Shown: positions 50,576 to 58,259 of the stretch, piece by piece
How the letters are laid out: every line of letters begins with the position of its first letter
Numbering within the stretch: the first letter of the stretch is position 1
Source: VRUE01 sp963704545
GTDB taxonomy: Bacteria > Actinomycetota > Thermoleophilia > Solirubrobacterales > 70-9
Assembly (NCBI GenBank): GCA_963704545.1
Contig: OY969915.1
Location: forward strand, 1,922,001-1,986,000
Direction of reading: 5' to 3'
Length of the DNA stretch: 64,000 nucleotides
Notes under the pieces: generated by a model
The model's input: only the letters and a program-made list of their open reading frames with translations
Databases searched by the model: none
What the model was told of the DNA's origin: nothing
Translations under genes and position numbers: made by a program

Positions 50576-51802
50576 ATGGGTACTCGCAGAAAGGCCGGGG
50601 GAATCGCGGCGGTCGCGGTCGCTGCTGTCGCAGGCGCGCTGGCGCTCACCAGCTTCGAGGGTTCGAACAACGAGAACGGCGCTCGGGCCTCGGCAACCGA
50701 GACCTCTCTCGTCCCCTGGCCCCTCTTCGGTCGCGTGCCGGAGCGCACCCACTACCTGCCGGCCCAGCGGCGCACGCTAAACCCGCCGCTGCGCGAAACG
50801 TGGTCGATCAGCACCCACGCGCTGATCGAGTTCCCGCCGGCGATCGCCAACGGGGTCGCCTACATCGTCAACAAGTACGGCAACGCGAAAGCGGTGCGAC
50901 TGCGCGACCGCAAGGTCCTCTGGGAACGGGTCACCGACCCGAAGGACTCCGGCACGCCCACCGACGTCACCGCGCCGGTCTACCACCAGGGCAAGGTCTT
51001 CTTCGCCTACGTCGACGGCAACCTGGTCGCGGTCGACGCCGAGACCGGCAAGCCCGCCTGGAGGCGCAAGCTCGCCGGCCACCTCGAGTCCTCGCCGATG
51101 GCGGTCGGCGGCACGCTCTACCTCGGCACCGACAAGACCAACGTGGTGGCGGTGCGCGCCGGCGACGGCCAGGTGCTCTGGCAGTTCAACTCGCCCGGGG
51201 CGATCAAAGCCAGCCCCAGCTTCCACCGCGGCCGCGTCTTCGTCGCCGACTACCAGGGAGCGATGTTCTGCCTCGACGCCGCCAGCGGCAGGCTGATCTG
51301 GCGCACCAACACGACTCGCGTCGCGCCCTTCGGCAAAGGTGGCTTCTACTCCTCGCCGGCGATCGCCTTCGGCCGGGTCTACGCCGGCCGCGACGACGGC
51401 ACCGTCTTCGCCTTCGACGAAAGGACGGGCAAGGTCAGCTGGTCCTTCCCCACCAACGACTTCGTCTACGGCTCACCCGCAGTCGCTCGTGTACCGGGCA
51501 CTCCGCCGACCGTCTACATCGGCTCCTACGACGAGCACTTCTACGCCCTGCACGCACTCAGCGGCAAGCAGCGCTGGCGCTACGACGTCGGCGGCCCGGT
51601 GCCCGGCACCGCGACGGTCATCGGTCACACCGTCTACACCTCAAGCTTCAAGACCCGCGAGGCGATCGGCATCGACGTCCACACCCATCGCAAGACGTTC
51701 CAGCTACGCCAGGCGGGCTACACGCCGATGGTCTCCGACGGCCGCCACCTCTACCTGATCGGCTACTACGAGCTGATCGGGTTGGCACCGACCCGAGGCT
51801 GA
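50576..51802 (+). CDS. PQQ-like beta-propeller protein, membrane-anchored or secreted
   Basis: The protein has 408 aa. An N-terminal hydrophobic segment (GGIAAVAVAAVAGALALTSF) serves as signal or anchor. The rest consists of repeating PQQ/BamB-like blades, for example VYHQGKVFFAYVDGNLVAVDAETGKPAWRRKL and FHRGRVFVADYQGAMFCLDAASGRLIWRT. No dehydrogenase active site is evident, so it is a binding or scaffolding propeller. The start is ATG with GAGGGG upstream. It overlaps the convergent YihY gene by 37 nt. Confidence 0.82.
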   Translation: MGTRRKAGGIAAVAVAAVAGALALTSFEGSNNENGARASATETSLVPWPLFGRVPERTHYLPAQRRTLNPPLRETWSISTHALIEFPPAIANGVAYIVNKYGNAKAVRLRDRKVLWERVTDPKDSGTPTDVTAPVYHQGKVFFAYVDGNLVAVDAETGKPAWRRKLAGHLESSPMAVGGTLYLGTDKTNVVAVRAGDGQVLWQFNSPGAIKASPSFHRGRVFVADYQGAMFCLDAASGRLIWRTNTTRVAPFGKGGFYSSPAIAFGRVYAGRDDGTVFAFDERTGKVSWSFPTNDFVYGSPAVARVPGTPPTVYIGSYDEHFYALHALSGKQRWRYDVGGPVPGTATVIGHTVYTSSFKTREAIGIDVHTHRKTFQLRQAGYTPMVSDGRHLYLIGYYELIGLAPTRG

Positions 51803-52653
51803 GGGCGGCCCACGGCGCTGCGTTCATGCACCGCGTTCAGCTGGTGGCCGAAGAGGATCGCCAGGTTGGTGATCCAGAACCAGACAAGCAGCGCGACCAG
51901 CCCACCCAGCGTCCCGTAGGTCTTGTCGTAGGAGCCGAAGTTGGCCACGTAGAGCGCGAAAGCCGCCGAGGCGATGGCCCAGATCGCGACCGCGACGAGG
52001 CTCCCCGGCGTGACCCACCTGAAGCCGCGCACCCTCGCGTTGGGGGAGGCGTAGTAGAGGATCGCGATCATCGTGATCACCAGCACCACCAGCACCGGCC
52101 ACTTGGCGAAGTTCCAGACGTCGACCGCGGTGCCTGACAGCCCGAGCGGCTCGGCGACCGCCGCGACGATCGGCCCGGTGAGGACCAGGCCCAGGGCGAC
52201 CACCGCGGTCAGCAGGACCATGAACAGGGTGACGAGGAGCTGCAGTGGACGCAGCTTCCAGAACGGCCGCCCCTCCGCGACCTCGTAGATCACGTTCGAC
52301 GCCCGCATGAAGGCACCGACGTAGCCCGACGCCGACCAGAGAGCGACAGCAAGGCCGAGCACGAAGGCGAAGCCCGCCGTACTGCGATTCGAGGCGATCG
52401 ATTCGATCGGCCCCGAGAAGGTCTCGACAGCCGATTCCGGCCCGAGCGAGGCGATGATCTCGGTCAGCGTGTCCGTGGTCTCCTGAGGGTCGCCGACCAG
52501 CCCGATCAGCGAGACGAGCGCGATCAGCGCCGGGAAGAGCGAGAGCAACCCGTAGTAGGTGAGCGCGGCCGCCCAGTCGCTGAGGTTGTCGTCGCGGAAC
52601 TCGGCGAAGGTTCGCTTCAGGGTCGTGGGCCAGCTGCTTTCCCCAGAGGCCAT
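51766..52653 (-). CDS. YihY/virulence factor BrkB family membrane protein
   Basis: The protein has 295 aa with six membrane helices. LKRTFAEFRDDNLSDWAAALTYYGLLSLFPALIALVSLIGLVG is the family start; WSASGYVGAFMRASNVIYEVAEGRPFWKLRPLQL and YDKTYGTLGGLVALLVWFWITNLAILFGHQLNA are the conserved middle and end. Members are proposed exporters; the name ribonuclease BN is historical and not supported. ATG 52653 starts the family; the frame runs on to 52776 inside tRNA-Trp but is not used. Confidence 0.9.
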   Translation of the reverse strand: MASGESSWPTTLKRTFAEFRDDNLSDWAAALTYYGLLSLFPALIALVSLIGLVGDPQETTDTLTEIIASLGPESAVETFSGPIESIASNRSTAGFAFVLGLAVALWSASGYVGAFMRASNVIYEVAEGRPFWKLRPLQLLVTLFMVLLTAVVALGLVLTGPIVAAVAEPLGLSGTAVDVWNFAKWPVLVVLVITMIAILYYASPNARVRGFRWVTPGSLVAVAIWAIASAAFALYVANFGSYDKTYGTLGGLVALLVWFWITNLAILFGHQLNAVHERSAVGRPQPRVGANPISS

Positions 52654-52708
52654 CGCTTCCCCCGACTGCCCGCAGCGGGAATGGCCAAAACATCTGAGCG
52701 CGACTGAG

Positions 52709-52782
52709 CGGGCCAGCCAGGACTCGAACCTGGAATCCCCGGTTTTGGAGACCGGTGCCTTAGCCAATTTGGCCACTGGCCC
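52709..52782 (-). tRNA. tRNA-Trp (CCA)
   Basis: The minus-strand cloverleaf has acceptor GGGCCAG/CTGGCCC, anticodon loop CTCCAAA (CCA) and T-arm CCAGGTTCGAGTCCTGG. Confidence 0.93.
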
Positions 52783-52818
52783 AGCGCTCGCATCGTATCG
52801 GCCAGCGGACGCGTCTTA

Positions 52819-52902
52819 TGCGGGCGGAGGGACTCGAACCCCCAAGCTCTCTCGAGCACCGGCACCTAAAGCCGGCGTGTTTCCCAGTTTCACCACGCCC
52901 GC
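52819..52902 (-). tRNA. tRNA-Leu (TAG)
   Basis: The minus-strand class II tRNA has acceptor GCGGGCG/CGCCCGC, anticodon loop CTTTAGG (TAG), a long variable arm (TGCTCGAGAGAGCTT) and T-arm GGGGGTTCGAGTCCCTC. A LAGLIDADG-type gene starts about 100 nt from its 5' end on the other strand. Confidence 0.93.
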
Positions 52903-53002
52903 GACAGATCGATTCTAGTTGGGCAGTTGGGGAGAACCATCCGTCTATGAGATAGTTAAAATGCGAACATATGTTCGATTCAAGAGCAGCATCGAGAGAC
53001 CG

Positions 53003-53767
53003 ATGAGATCCCGGCGCGAATTTCTCGCGGTCAAGAATTTGGTGCGTCAGGGGTATCTGGATCGCGAGATTTCCCAACGAACCGGGATCCCACGGCGAAC
53101 GATCTCCGACTGGCGACGGGGCAGATCATGTGGACAGTCGCGAACCTCCATCGGTCGTGGCTATCGATGCGCCGACAAGCATGACTTCTCGCAACTCCCG
53201 CCCCAGAAGTACGCGTATCTGCTTGGCCTTTATCTCGGGGATGGCTGCATCAGCCTGGCTCCCCGCGGTGTCACGAGCATGCGCATCACTCTTGACGCAG
53301 CCTATCCCGACATCATCGATGAGTGCTGCGCTGCACTCGAGGCAATCTTCCCATGCAAGACCCCGCATCGGGGGGCGCGGCAAAACAGCCACTGCGTCGA
53401 CGTCTCGATGTGGTCGAAGCACTGGCCATGCTTCTTCCCGCAGCACGGTCCCGGTCGCAAGCATCTTCGCCCTATCTTCCTCGCACCATGGCAAGGGGCG
53501 ATCGTGGAGGCGAATCGCAAGCCGTTCATTCGGGGGCTGATTCACAGCGACGGCACCCGGATCGTCGCGACCGAGAGAAGAGGTTCCTATGTGCGGCGAG
53601 CCCCGCGGTATGCCTTCAGCAACAAGTCCGAGGACATCAAGCGCCTCTTCTGCGAGAGCTGCGATGCACTCGGTATCCGCTGGACCCGACCGTCCGACCA
53701 CCAGATAGCGATCTACCGCAAGGAATCAGTTGCTCTGCTCGATGAATTCGTGGGCCCGAAGCGATAG
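53003..53767 (+). CDS. HTH + LAGLIDADG-type endonuclease-like protein, copy 1
   Basis: The protein has 254 aa. A helix-turn-helix (VKNLVRQGYLDREISQRTGIPRRTISDWRRG, residues 10-40) is followed by two LAGLIDADG-like helices: YAYLLGLYLGDGCISL (about 70) and FIRGLIHSDGTRI (about 175). It ends VALLDEFVGPKR. ATG 53003 aligns its start with the paralogue at 54595, so the longer frame is not used. The acidic residues at the ends of both helices (LGDG, HSDG) are those that bind metal in homing endonucleases. Composition is less GC-rich than the surroundings, suggesting transfer. It is free-standing, not inside an intron or intein. Confidence 0.78.
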   Translation: MRSRREFLAVKNLVRQGYLDREISQRTGIPRRTISDWRRGRSCGQSRTSIGRGYRCADKHDFSQLPPQKYAYLLGLYLGDGCISLAPRGVTSMRITLDAAYPDIIDECCAALEAIFPCKTPHRGARQNSHCVDVSMWSKHWPCFFPQHGPGRKHLRPIFLAPWQGAIVEANRKPFIRGLIHSDGTRIVATERRGSYVRRAPRYAFSNKSEDIKRLFCESCDALGIRWTRPSDHQIAIYRKESVALLDEFVGPKR

Positions 53768-53830
53768 TCACGGCGACGAGAGCTTTCGGGCTTAACGCGC
53801 GACCAATGCCGCGTCGTCGCTCCTAGATTC

Positions 53831-53836
53831 TATGAT
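53831..53836 (+). promoter_or_regulatory. near-consensus leaderless -10 box (TATGAT)
   Basis: TATGAT ends 6 nt before the GTG start at 53843. It is the clearest TANNNT box in the window and illustrates the leaderless arrangement. Confidence 0.6.
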
Positions 53837-53842
53837 CGTCGC

Positions 53843-54376
53843 GTGGCGGTTGGAGAGGTCAGGCCCGGTTATGAACTGTGGCGGCCAAATCGAGAGAAGG
53901 CCGAGTCGATCACGACCAAGTTCGTGCTCGTCCTCCTGCTCGCGGCCACGGCGGCGATCGCGGCCCTGGTGACGATCACCGGCTTCTCCCTGATGACCGG
54001 CGGCAGCGGCATGGGAACCATCTGCCTGATCTTCGCGGTGCTCTACGCGTTCTTCGCCTTCCTGGTGGCGCGCTGGAGCCGCGGCATCCTCCCGGTGGCC
54101 GCCGCGCTCTCGATGATCCTGGCGATCTTCTGCGCGGTCGGCGCCGACAGCTGGTTCGCCCGCGACAAGGCCGGCTTCGAGGAGGCGCTGATCCCGGTAC
54201 CGCTGATCGGCCTGCTGGTCGTGATCCTGGCGATCCTGCAACTGATCCTGATCGCCGTCGCCCTCTACGCCTTCAACCAGAACTGGCACGTCGAGGAGGA
54301 GCGCCCGATCGGCTCGGGCGAGGACTACGGCGCCGGCGCCTCACCTCCCGACGACGCCGCCCCGCTGCCGGCTTAA
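53843..54376 (+). CDS. four-helix membrane protein, unknown
   Basis: The protein has 177 aa. Four membrane helices are visible (ITTKFVLVLLLAATAAIAAL, GTICLIFAVLYAFFAFLVA, ILPVAAALSMILAIFCAVG and PLIGLLVVILAILQLILIAVALYAF), with an N-terminal PGYELWRPNREKAES and an acidic, Pro-rich tail. The family is unnamed to my knowledge. The GTG start is preceded by TATGAT at 6 nt, so it is leaderless. Confidence 0.7.
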   Translation: MAVGEVRPGYELWRPNREKAESITTKFVLVLLLAATAAIAALVTITGFSLMTGGSGMGTICLIFAVLYAFFAFLVARWSRGILPVAAALSMILAIFCAVGADSWFARDKAGFEEALIPVPLIGLLVVILAILQLILIAVALYAFNQNWHVEEERPIGSGEDYGAGASPPDDAAPLPA

Positions 54377-54491
54377 CGCTGGCTCGTTAAGAGCCTGTGC
54401 CGGCTCTGTAACGAACCGCGGTCAAAGCGCAATTTTCACGCATTCCCAGCCGGTGCTCACCGTAGCGTCGGCTCTAGAATGGTCAAGGCAA

Positions 54492-54575
54492 GCGGCGGTG
54501 GAGGAACGGGTAGACTCGGGATCCTCAAAAGGTCCTGTCCGCAAGGACGTGTGGGTTCGAATCCCACCCGCCGTA
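54492..54575 (+). tRNA. tRNA-Leu (CAA)
   Basis: The plus-strand class II tRNA has acceptor GCGGCGG/CCGCCGT (G-T wobble at pair 1-72), anticodon loop CTCAAAA (CAA), a long variable arm (TGTCCGCAAGGACG) and T-arm GTGGGTTCGAATCCCAC. A LAGLIDADG-type gene begins 19 nt downstream. Confidence 0.93.
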
Positions 54576-54594
54576 TCGAAGGAACGTTCCGGGC

Positions 54595-55365
54595 ATGAGG
54601 TCTCCAGCGGAGTTCGACTGGGTCCTTTCCCTCGCGACCGAGCACAACAGGTGCGAGATCTCCCGGATCACCGGCATCCCCCGCAGCACCGTAAGCGGAT
54701 GGCTCAATGGTCGCGCCCCCAGGTTCGGCGTCGACCGGACGCGCGGAGGCACTTGTCTTCGCTGCGGAGGCATGCGGCATCCATTCCCTCAACTCGTCGG
54801 CTTCCAGTACGCGTACCTCCTGGGCCTCTACCTCGGCGACGGCTGCCTGCTCAGGCATCCCCGCGGCGTCTACCGCCTTCACGTCTTTCTCGACTCGGCC
54901 TATCCGATCATCGCCGCTGAGTGCGAAGCGGCCATGAGCCTCGTCATGCCCGCGAGCCGAGCGAGTTGCCAGCGACACCCGCGATACAACATGCTCGGCG
55001 TCGTTTCCTATTCGAAACACTGGCCCCACCTCTTCCCCCAGCACGGTCCCGGGGTCAAGCACAAGCGAAAGATCGAGTTGGAGCCATGGCAGGAGCGAAT
55101 TGTCGAGCGACACCCTGGGCGGTTGCTGCGAGGCCTGATCCACTCCGACGGCTGCCGCGTCGCCAACCGCATCCGGCATCCGAAGAAGACCTACGAGTAT
55201 CCGCGCTACTTCTTCACCAACCGCTCGCTCGACATCCAGCGCATCTTCTGCGACACCTGCGATCGGCTCGACATCGCCTGGCGGCAGAATGGCCCCTGGA
55301 ACGTCTCCGTTGCTCGTCGTGAGGCGGTCGCGGTCATGGATCGACACGTCGGCCCGAAGCGCTGA
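54595..55365 (+). CDS. HTH + LAGLIDADG-type endonuclease-like protein, copy 2
   Basis: The protein has 256 aa and is homologous to the 53003 protein along its whole length. The HTH is RCEISRITGIPRSTVSGWLNG; LAGLIDADG-like helices are YAYLLGLYLGDGCLL and LLRGLIHSDGCRV; shared blocks include YSKHWPHLFPQHGPG and the terminal HVGPKR. A CLRCGG pair may bind zinc. It starts 19 nt after tRNA-Leu(CAA) on the same strand with AAGGAA upstream, so it may be transcribed with the tRNA. Its composition is nearer the host's than copy 1. Confidence 0.8.
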   Translation: MRSPAEFDWVLSLATEHNRCEISRITGIPRSTVSGWLNGRAPRFGVDRTRGGTCLRCGGMRHPFPQLVGFQYAYLLGLYLGDGCLLRHPRGVYRLHVFLDSAYPIIAAECEAAMSLVMPASRASCQRHPRYNMLGVVSYSKHWPHLFPQHGPGVKHKRKIELEPWQERIVERHPGRLLRGLIHSDGCRVANRIRHPKKTYEYPRYFFTNRSLDIQRIFCDTCDRLDIAWRQNGPWNVSVARREAVAVMDRHVGPKR

Positions 55366-55389
55366 ACCCACATAGACTGCGCCGACGCC

Positions 55390-56223
55390 ATGCGCATCCA
55401 CCACCTCAACTGCGGCACGCTGTGCCCCAACGGGGCACGACTCGTCAACGGCAAGGGCGGCCTGCTCGAACAGGGCCGGATCGTCTGCCACTGCCTGCTG
55501 CTCGAGACCGACGACGGCCTGGTTCTCCTCGACACCGGCTTCGGGACCGAGGACACGCGCAATACCCGCCAGCTCGGGCCCGTCTTCGCGCTCATGCGGC
55601 CTCGCGCCGAGATCGGCGAGACGGCGCTGAAGCAGGTCGAGGGCCTCGGCTTCGCGACCTCCGACGTCAAGCAGATCGTCACAACCCACCTCGACCCCGA
55701 CCACTCCGGCGGACTGCCGGACTTCCCCGACGCCGAGGTGCACATCTTCGGTCGCGAACTCGACGCGGCGATGAACCCCCGCCTGCGCGACCGTCCCCGC
55801 TACCTCGGGGCCCACTGGAAGCACAACCCGAAGTGGGTCCGGCACGACGTGGAAGGGGACGACTGGTTCGGTTTCGGCGGCATCCGGATCCTCCCCGACT
55901 TCGGAACCGAGGTGCTGCTGATTCCGCTCCCCGGGCACGCGCTTGGGCACACCGGGGTGGCGATCAGGACCGGCGACGGCTGGCTCCTGCACTGCGGCGA
56001 CGCCTACTTCCACCACGACGAGCTCGCGACGCCGCCCTCCTGCCCACCAGGGCTGCGCTTCTTCCAGAGCCTCAACAACGCCGACCGACGCCAGCGCCTG
56101 GCGAACCAGGAGCGGCTTCGCGAGCTGGTCGCGCGGCACGGCGAGGACGTGCAGCTGCTCTGCTCGCACGATCCGTTCGAGCTGGACCAGGCCCAGGCGG
56201 CGAGCACAGCCGCCGCGGCGTGA
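55390..56223 (+). CDS. MBL-fold metallo-hydrolase
   Basis: The protein has 277 aa. VTTHLDPDHSGGL is the HxDxDH-type metal motif, with further ligands in PGHALGHTG and HCGDAYFHHDE; the Glu-rich start LETDDGLVLLDTGFG is typical. It resembles lactonase-like (AttM/AhlD) N-acyl-homoserine lactonases and glyoxalase II relatives, so a lactonase or ester hydrolase is likely. Its TGA overlaps the GTG of acetoacetyl-CoA synthetase (GTGA), so the two are coupled. Confidence 0.85.
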   Translation: MRIHHLNCGTLCPNGARLVNGKGGLLEQGRIVCHCLLLETDDGLVLLDTGFGTEDTRNTRQLGPVFALMRPRAEIGETALKQVEGLGFATSDVKQIVTTHLDPDHSGGLPDFPDAEVHIFGRELDAAMNPRLRDRPRYLGAHWKHNPKWVRHDVEGDDWFGFGGIRILPDFGTEVLLIPLPGHALGHTGVAIRTGDGWLLHCGDAYFHHDELATPPSCPPGLRFFQSLNNADRRQRLANQERLRELVARHGEDVQLLCSHDPFELDQAQAASTAAAA

Positions 56224-58208
56224 GCGGCGCGGCACCCGAGAAGCTCTGGGAGCCCTCCGCCGAGCTGGTCGAGCGCTCGCGCCTGCGCGAGTACATGCGC
56301 TGGCTCGAGGTCGAGCGGAGACTGAAGTTCAACACCTACGACGAGCTGTGGCGCTGGTCGGTCGACGACCTCGAGGCCTTCTGGTCCTCGATCTGGGACT
56401 TCTTCAGCGTCCAGGCCGACGGCGGCTACGAGCGCGCGCTCGGCAGCCGCGAGATGCCCGGCGCAGAGTGGTTCGCCGGCGCCAGCCTCAACTACGCCGA
56501 GCACGTCTTCACCGGCAAGGACGACGACGCCGAGGCGGCGATCCTGCACGCGTCGGAACTGCGCGAGCTCGGCGAGCTGAGCTGGGGCGAGCTGCGCGCC
56601 CAGGTAGCCGCGACCGCCGCCGGCCTGCGCTCGCTCGGGGTCGAGCGCGGCGACCGGGTCGTCGCCTACATGCCCAACGTCCCCGAGGCGATCGTCGCCT
56701 TCCTCGCCACGGCGAGCATCGGCGCGGTCTGGTCGAGCTGCTCGCCCGACTTCGGGCCGGCCAGCGTGATCGACCGCTTCGCCCAGATCGAGCCCAAGGT
56801 GCTCTTCGCGGTCGACGGCTACCGCTACGGCGGCAAGGACTTCGACCGGCGCGAGACCCTCGCCCAGCTGCAGGAGGCAATGCCCAGCCTGGTGCGCACC
56901 GTCATCCTCCCCTACCTCGACCCCGAGCCAGATCTCGCCGGGCTCCGCGACGCGATGCCCTGGGAGGAGCTGCTCGCCGCCGGCGAGGGAGCCGAGCTGA
57001 CCTTCGAGCGGGTCCCCTTCGACCACCCGCTCTGGGTCCTCTACTCCTCCGGCACGACCGGCCTGCCGAAGGCGATCGTCCAGTCGCAGGGCGGCATCCT
57101 GCTCGAGCACCTGAAGAAGCTCAACCTCCACGTCGACGCCCACCCCGGCGACCGGCTCTTCTGGTTCACGACGACCGGCTGGATGATGTGGAACTTCCTC
57201 GTCTCCGGCCTGCTGACCCGCGCCGCGATCGTCCTCTACGACGGCAACCCCGGCCACCCAGACATGGGCGTGCTCTGGGATCTCGCCGAGCGCGCCGGAG
57301 TGACGATGTTCGGCACCAGTGCCTCCTACATCGCCGCCTGCATGAAGGCCGGCGTCGAGCCCGGCGTCGGCCGCGACCTCAGCCGCCTCGGCGCGGTCGG
57401 CTCGACCGGCTCCCCCCTCTCGCCCGAGGGCTTCGACTGGATCTACGAGCACCTCGGCGCCGACACCTGGCTCTTCTCGACCAGCGGCGGCACCGACCTC
57501 TGCACCGCCTTCGTCGGCGGTGTCGCCCTGCTCCCCGTCTACCGCGGCGAGCTGCAGGGGCGCGCGCTCGGCGCCGACGTGGAGGCCTGGGACGAAGACG
57601 GCAACTCGGTGGTCGACGAGGTGGGCGAGCTGGTCGTCACCGAGCCGATGCCCTCGATGCCGGTCTTCTTCTGGGGAGACGACGAGGCCCAGAGCCGCTA
57701 CCGGGCCAGCTACTTCGAGCACTACCCCGGCGTCTGGCGCCACGGCGACTGGATCGAAGTCACCTCACGCGGAACCGCCGTCATCTACGGCCGCTCGGAC
57801 TCGACGATCAACCGCTCCGGCATCCGCATGGGGACGAGCGAGATCTACCGCGCCGTGCTCGGCCTCGACGAGATCGTCGACGCCCTGGTCGTCGACATCC
57901 CCCGCCCCGGCACCGAGGGCTGGATGCCGCTCTTCGTCGTCCTCCGCGAGGGTGCCGAGATCGACGACGAGCTGCGCAAGGAGATCGCCCGCCGCGTGCG
58001 CAGCCAGTGCTCCCCACGCCACGTTCCCGACGAGGTCTTCCCGATCGCCGAGGTGCCGCGCACGCTCAGCGGCAAGGTGCTCGAGGTCCCGGTCAAGCGG
58101 ATCCTTATGGGGACTCCACCGGAGAAGGCGGCCAGCCGCGACTCGCTCGCCAACCCCGCCGCGCTCGACTGGTTCACAGAGATGGCCGCCCGCCTCGAGA
58201 ATGGGTGA
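56220..58208 (+). CDS. acetoacetate-CoA ligase
   Basis: The protein has 662 aa, the usual length of AacS. LWEPSAELVERSRLREYMRWLE starts the acetoacetyl-CoA synthetase N-terminus. VLYSSGTTGLPKAIVQSQGG is the AMP-binding P-loop, FSTSGGTDLCTAFVGG the specificity region, and VIYGRSDSTINRSGIRMGTSEIYRA the hinge; the C-terminal Lys is in SGKVLEVPVKRIL. It activates acetoacetate with ATP and CoA. HMG-CoA lyase nearby produces acetoacetate. GTG 56220 is coupled to the MBL gene. Confidence 0.93.
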   Translation: MSGAAPEKLWEPSAELVERSRLREYMRWLEVERRLKFNTYDELWRWSVDDLEAFWSSIWDFFSVQADGGYERALGSREMPGAEWFAGASLNYAEHVFTGKDDDAEAAILHASELRELGELSWGELRAQVAATAAGLRSLGVERGDRVVAYMPNVPEAIVAFLATASIGAVWSSCSPDFGPASVIDRFAQIEPKVLFAVDGYRYGGKDFDRRETLAQLQEAMPSLVRTVILPYLDPEPDLAGLRDAMPWEELLAAGEGAELTFERVPFDHPLWVLYSSGTTGLPKAIVQSQGGILLEHLKKLNLHVDAHPGDRLFWFTTTGWMMWNFLVSGLLTRAAIVLYDGNPGHPDMGVLWDLAERAGVTMFGTSASYIAACMKAGVEPGVGRDLSRLGAVGSTGSPLSPEGFDWIYEHLGADTWLFSTSGGTDLCTAFVGGVALLPVYRGELQGRALGADVEAWDEDGNSVVDEVGELVVTEPMPSMPVFFWGDDEAQSRYRASYFEHYPGVWRHGDWIEVTSRGTAVIYGRSDSTINRSGIRMGTSEIYRAVLGLDEIVDALVVDIPRPGTEGWMPLFVVLREGAEIDDELRKEIARRVRSQCSPRHVPDEVFPIAEVPRTLSGKVLEVPVKRILMGTPPEKAASRDSLANPAALDWFTEMAARLENG

Positions 58209-58255
58209 GGTGCAACGTTTTGTGGTGCTCTCAGAGCCGTAAAGCGTTGCACCGC
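58209..58255. repeat. 47-nt palindromic repeat, copy 2
   Basis: It begins GGTGCAACGTTTTGTGG and ends CCGTAAAGCGTTGCACCGC. It shares its ends and exact length with 34052-34098, while the centre differs. Here it fills almost the whole 51-nt gap between two convergent genes, where it could end transcription from both sides. Confidence 0.75.
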
Positions 58256-58259
58256 ACGA

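Noticed and set aside
52919..53767. Intron or intein interpretation of the LAGLIDADG protein
   Set aside because: No split host gene, intein splice motifs or intron core seen; both copies are free-standing.
54378..54407. Adjacent inverted repeats (TTAACG/CGTTAA and AGAGCC/GGCTCT) after the four-helix membrane protein
   Set aside because: The arms are only 6 bp and no T-tract follows; could be a weak terminator, but the evidence is too thin to list.
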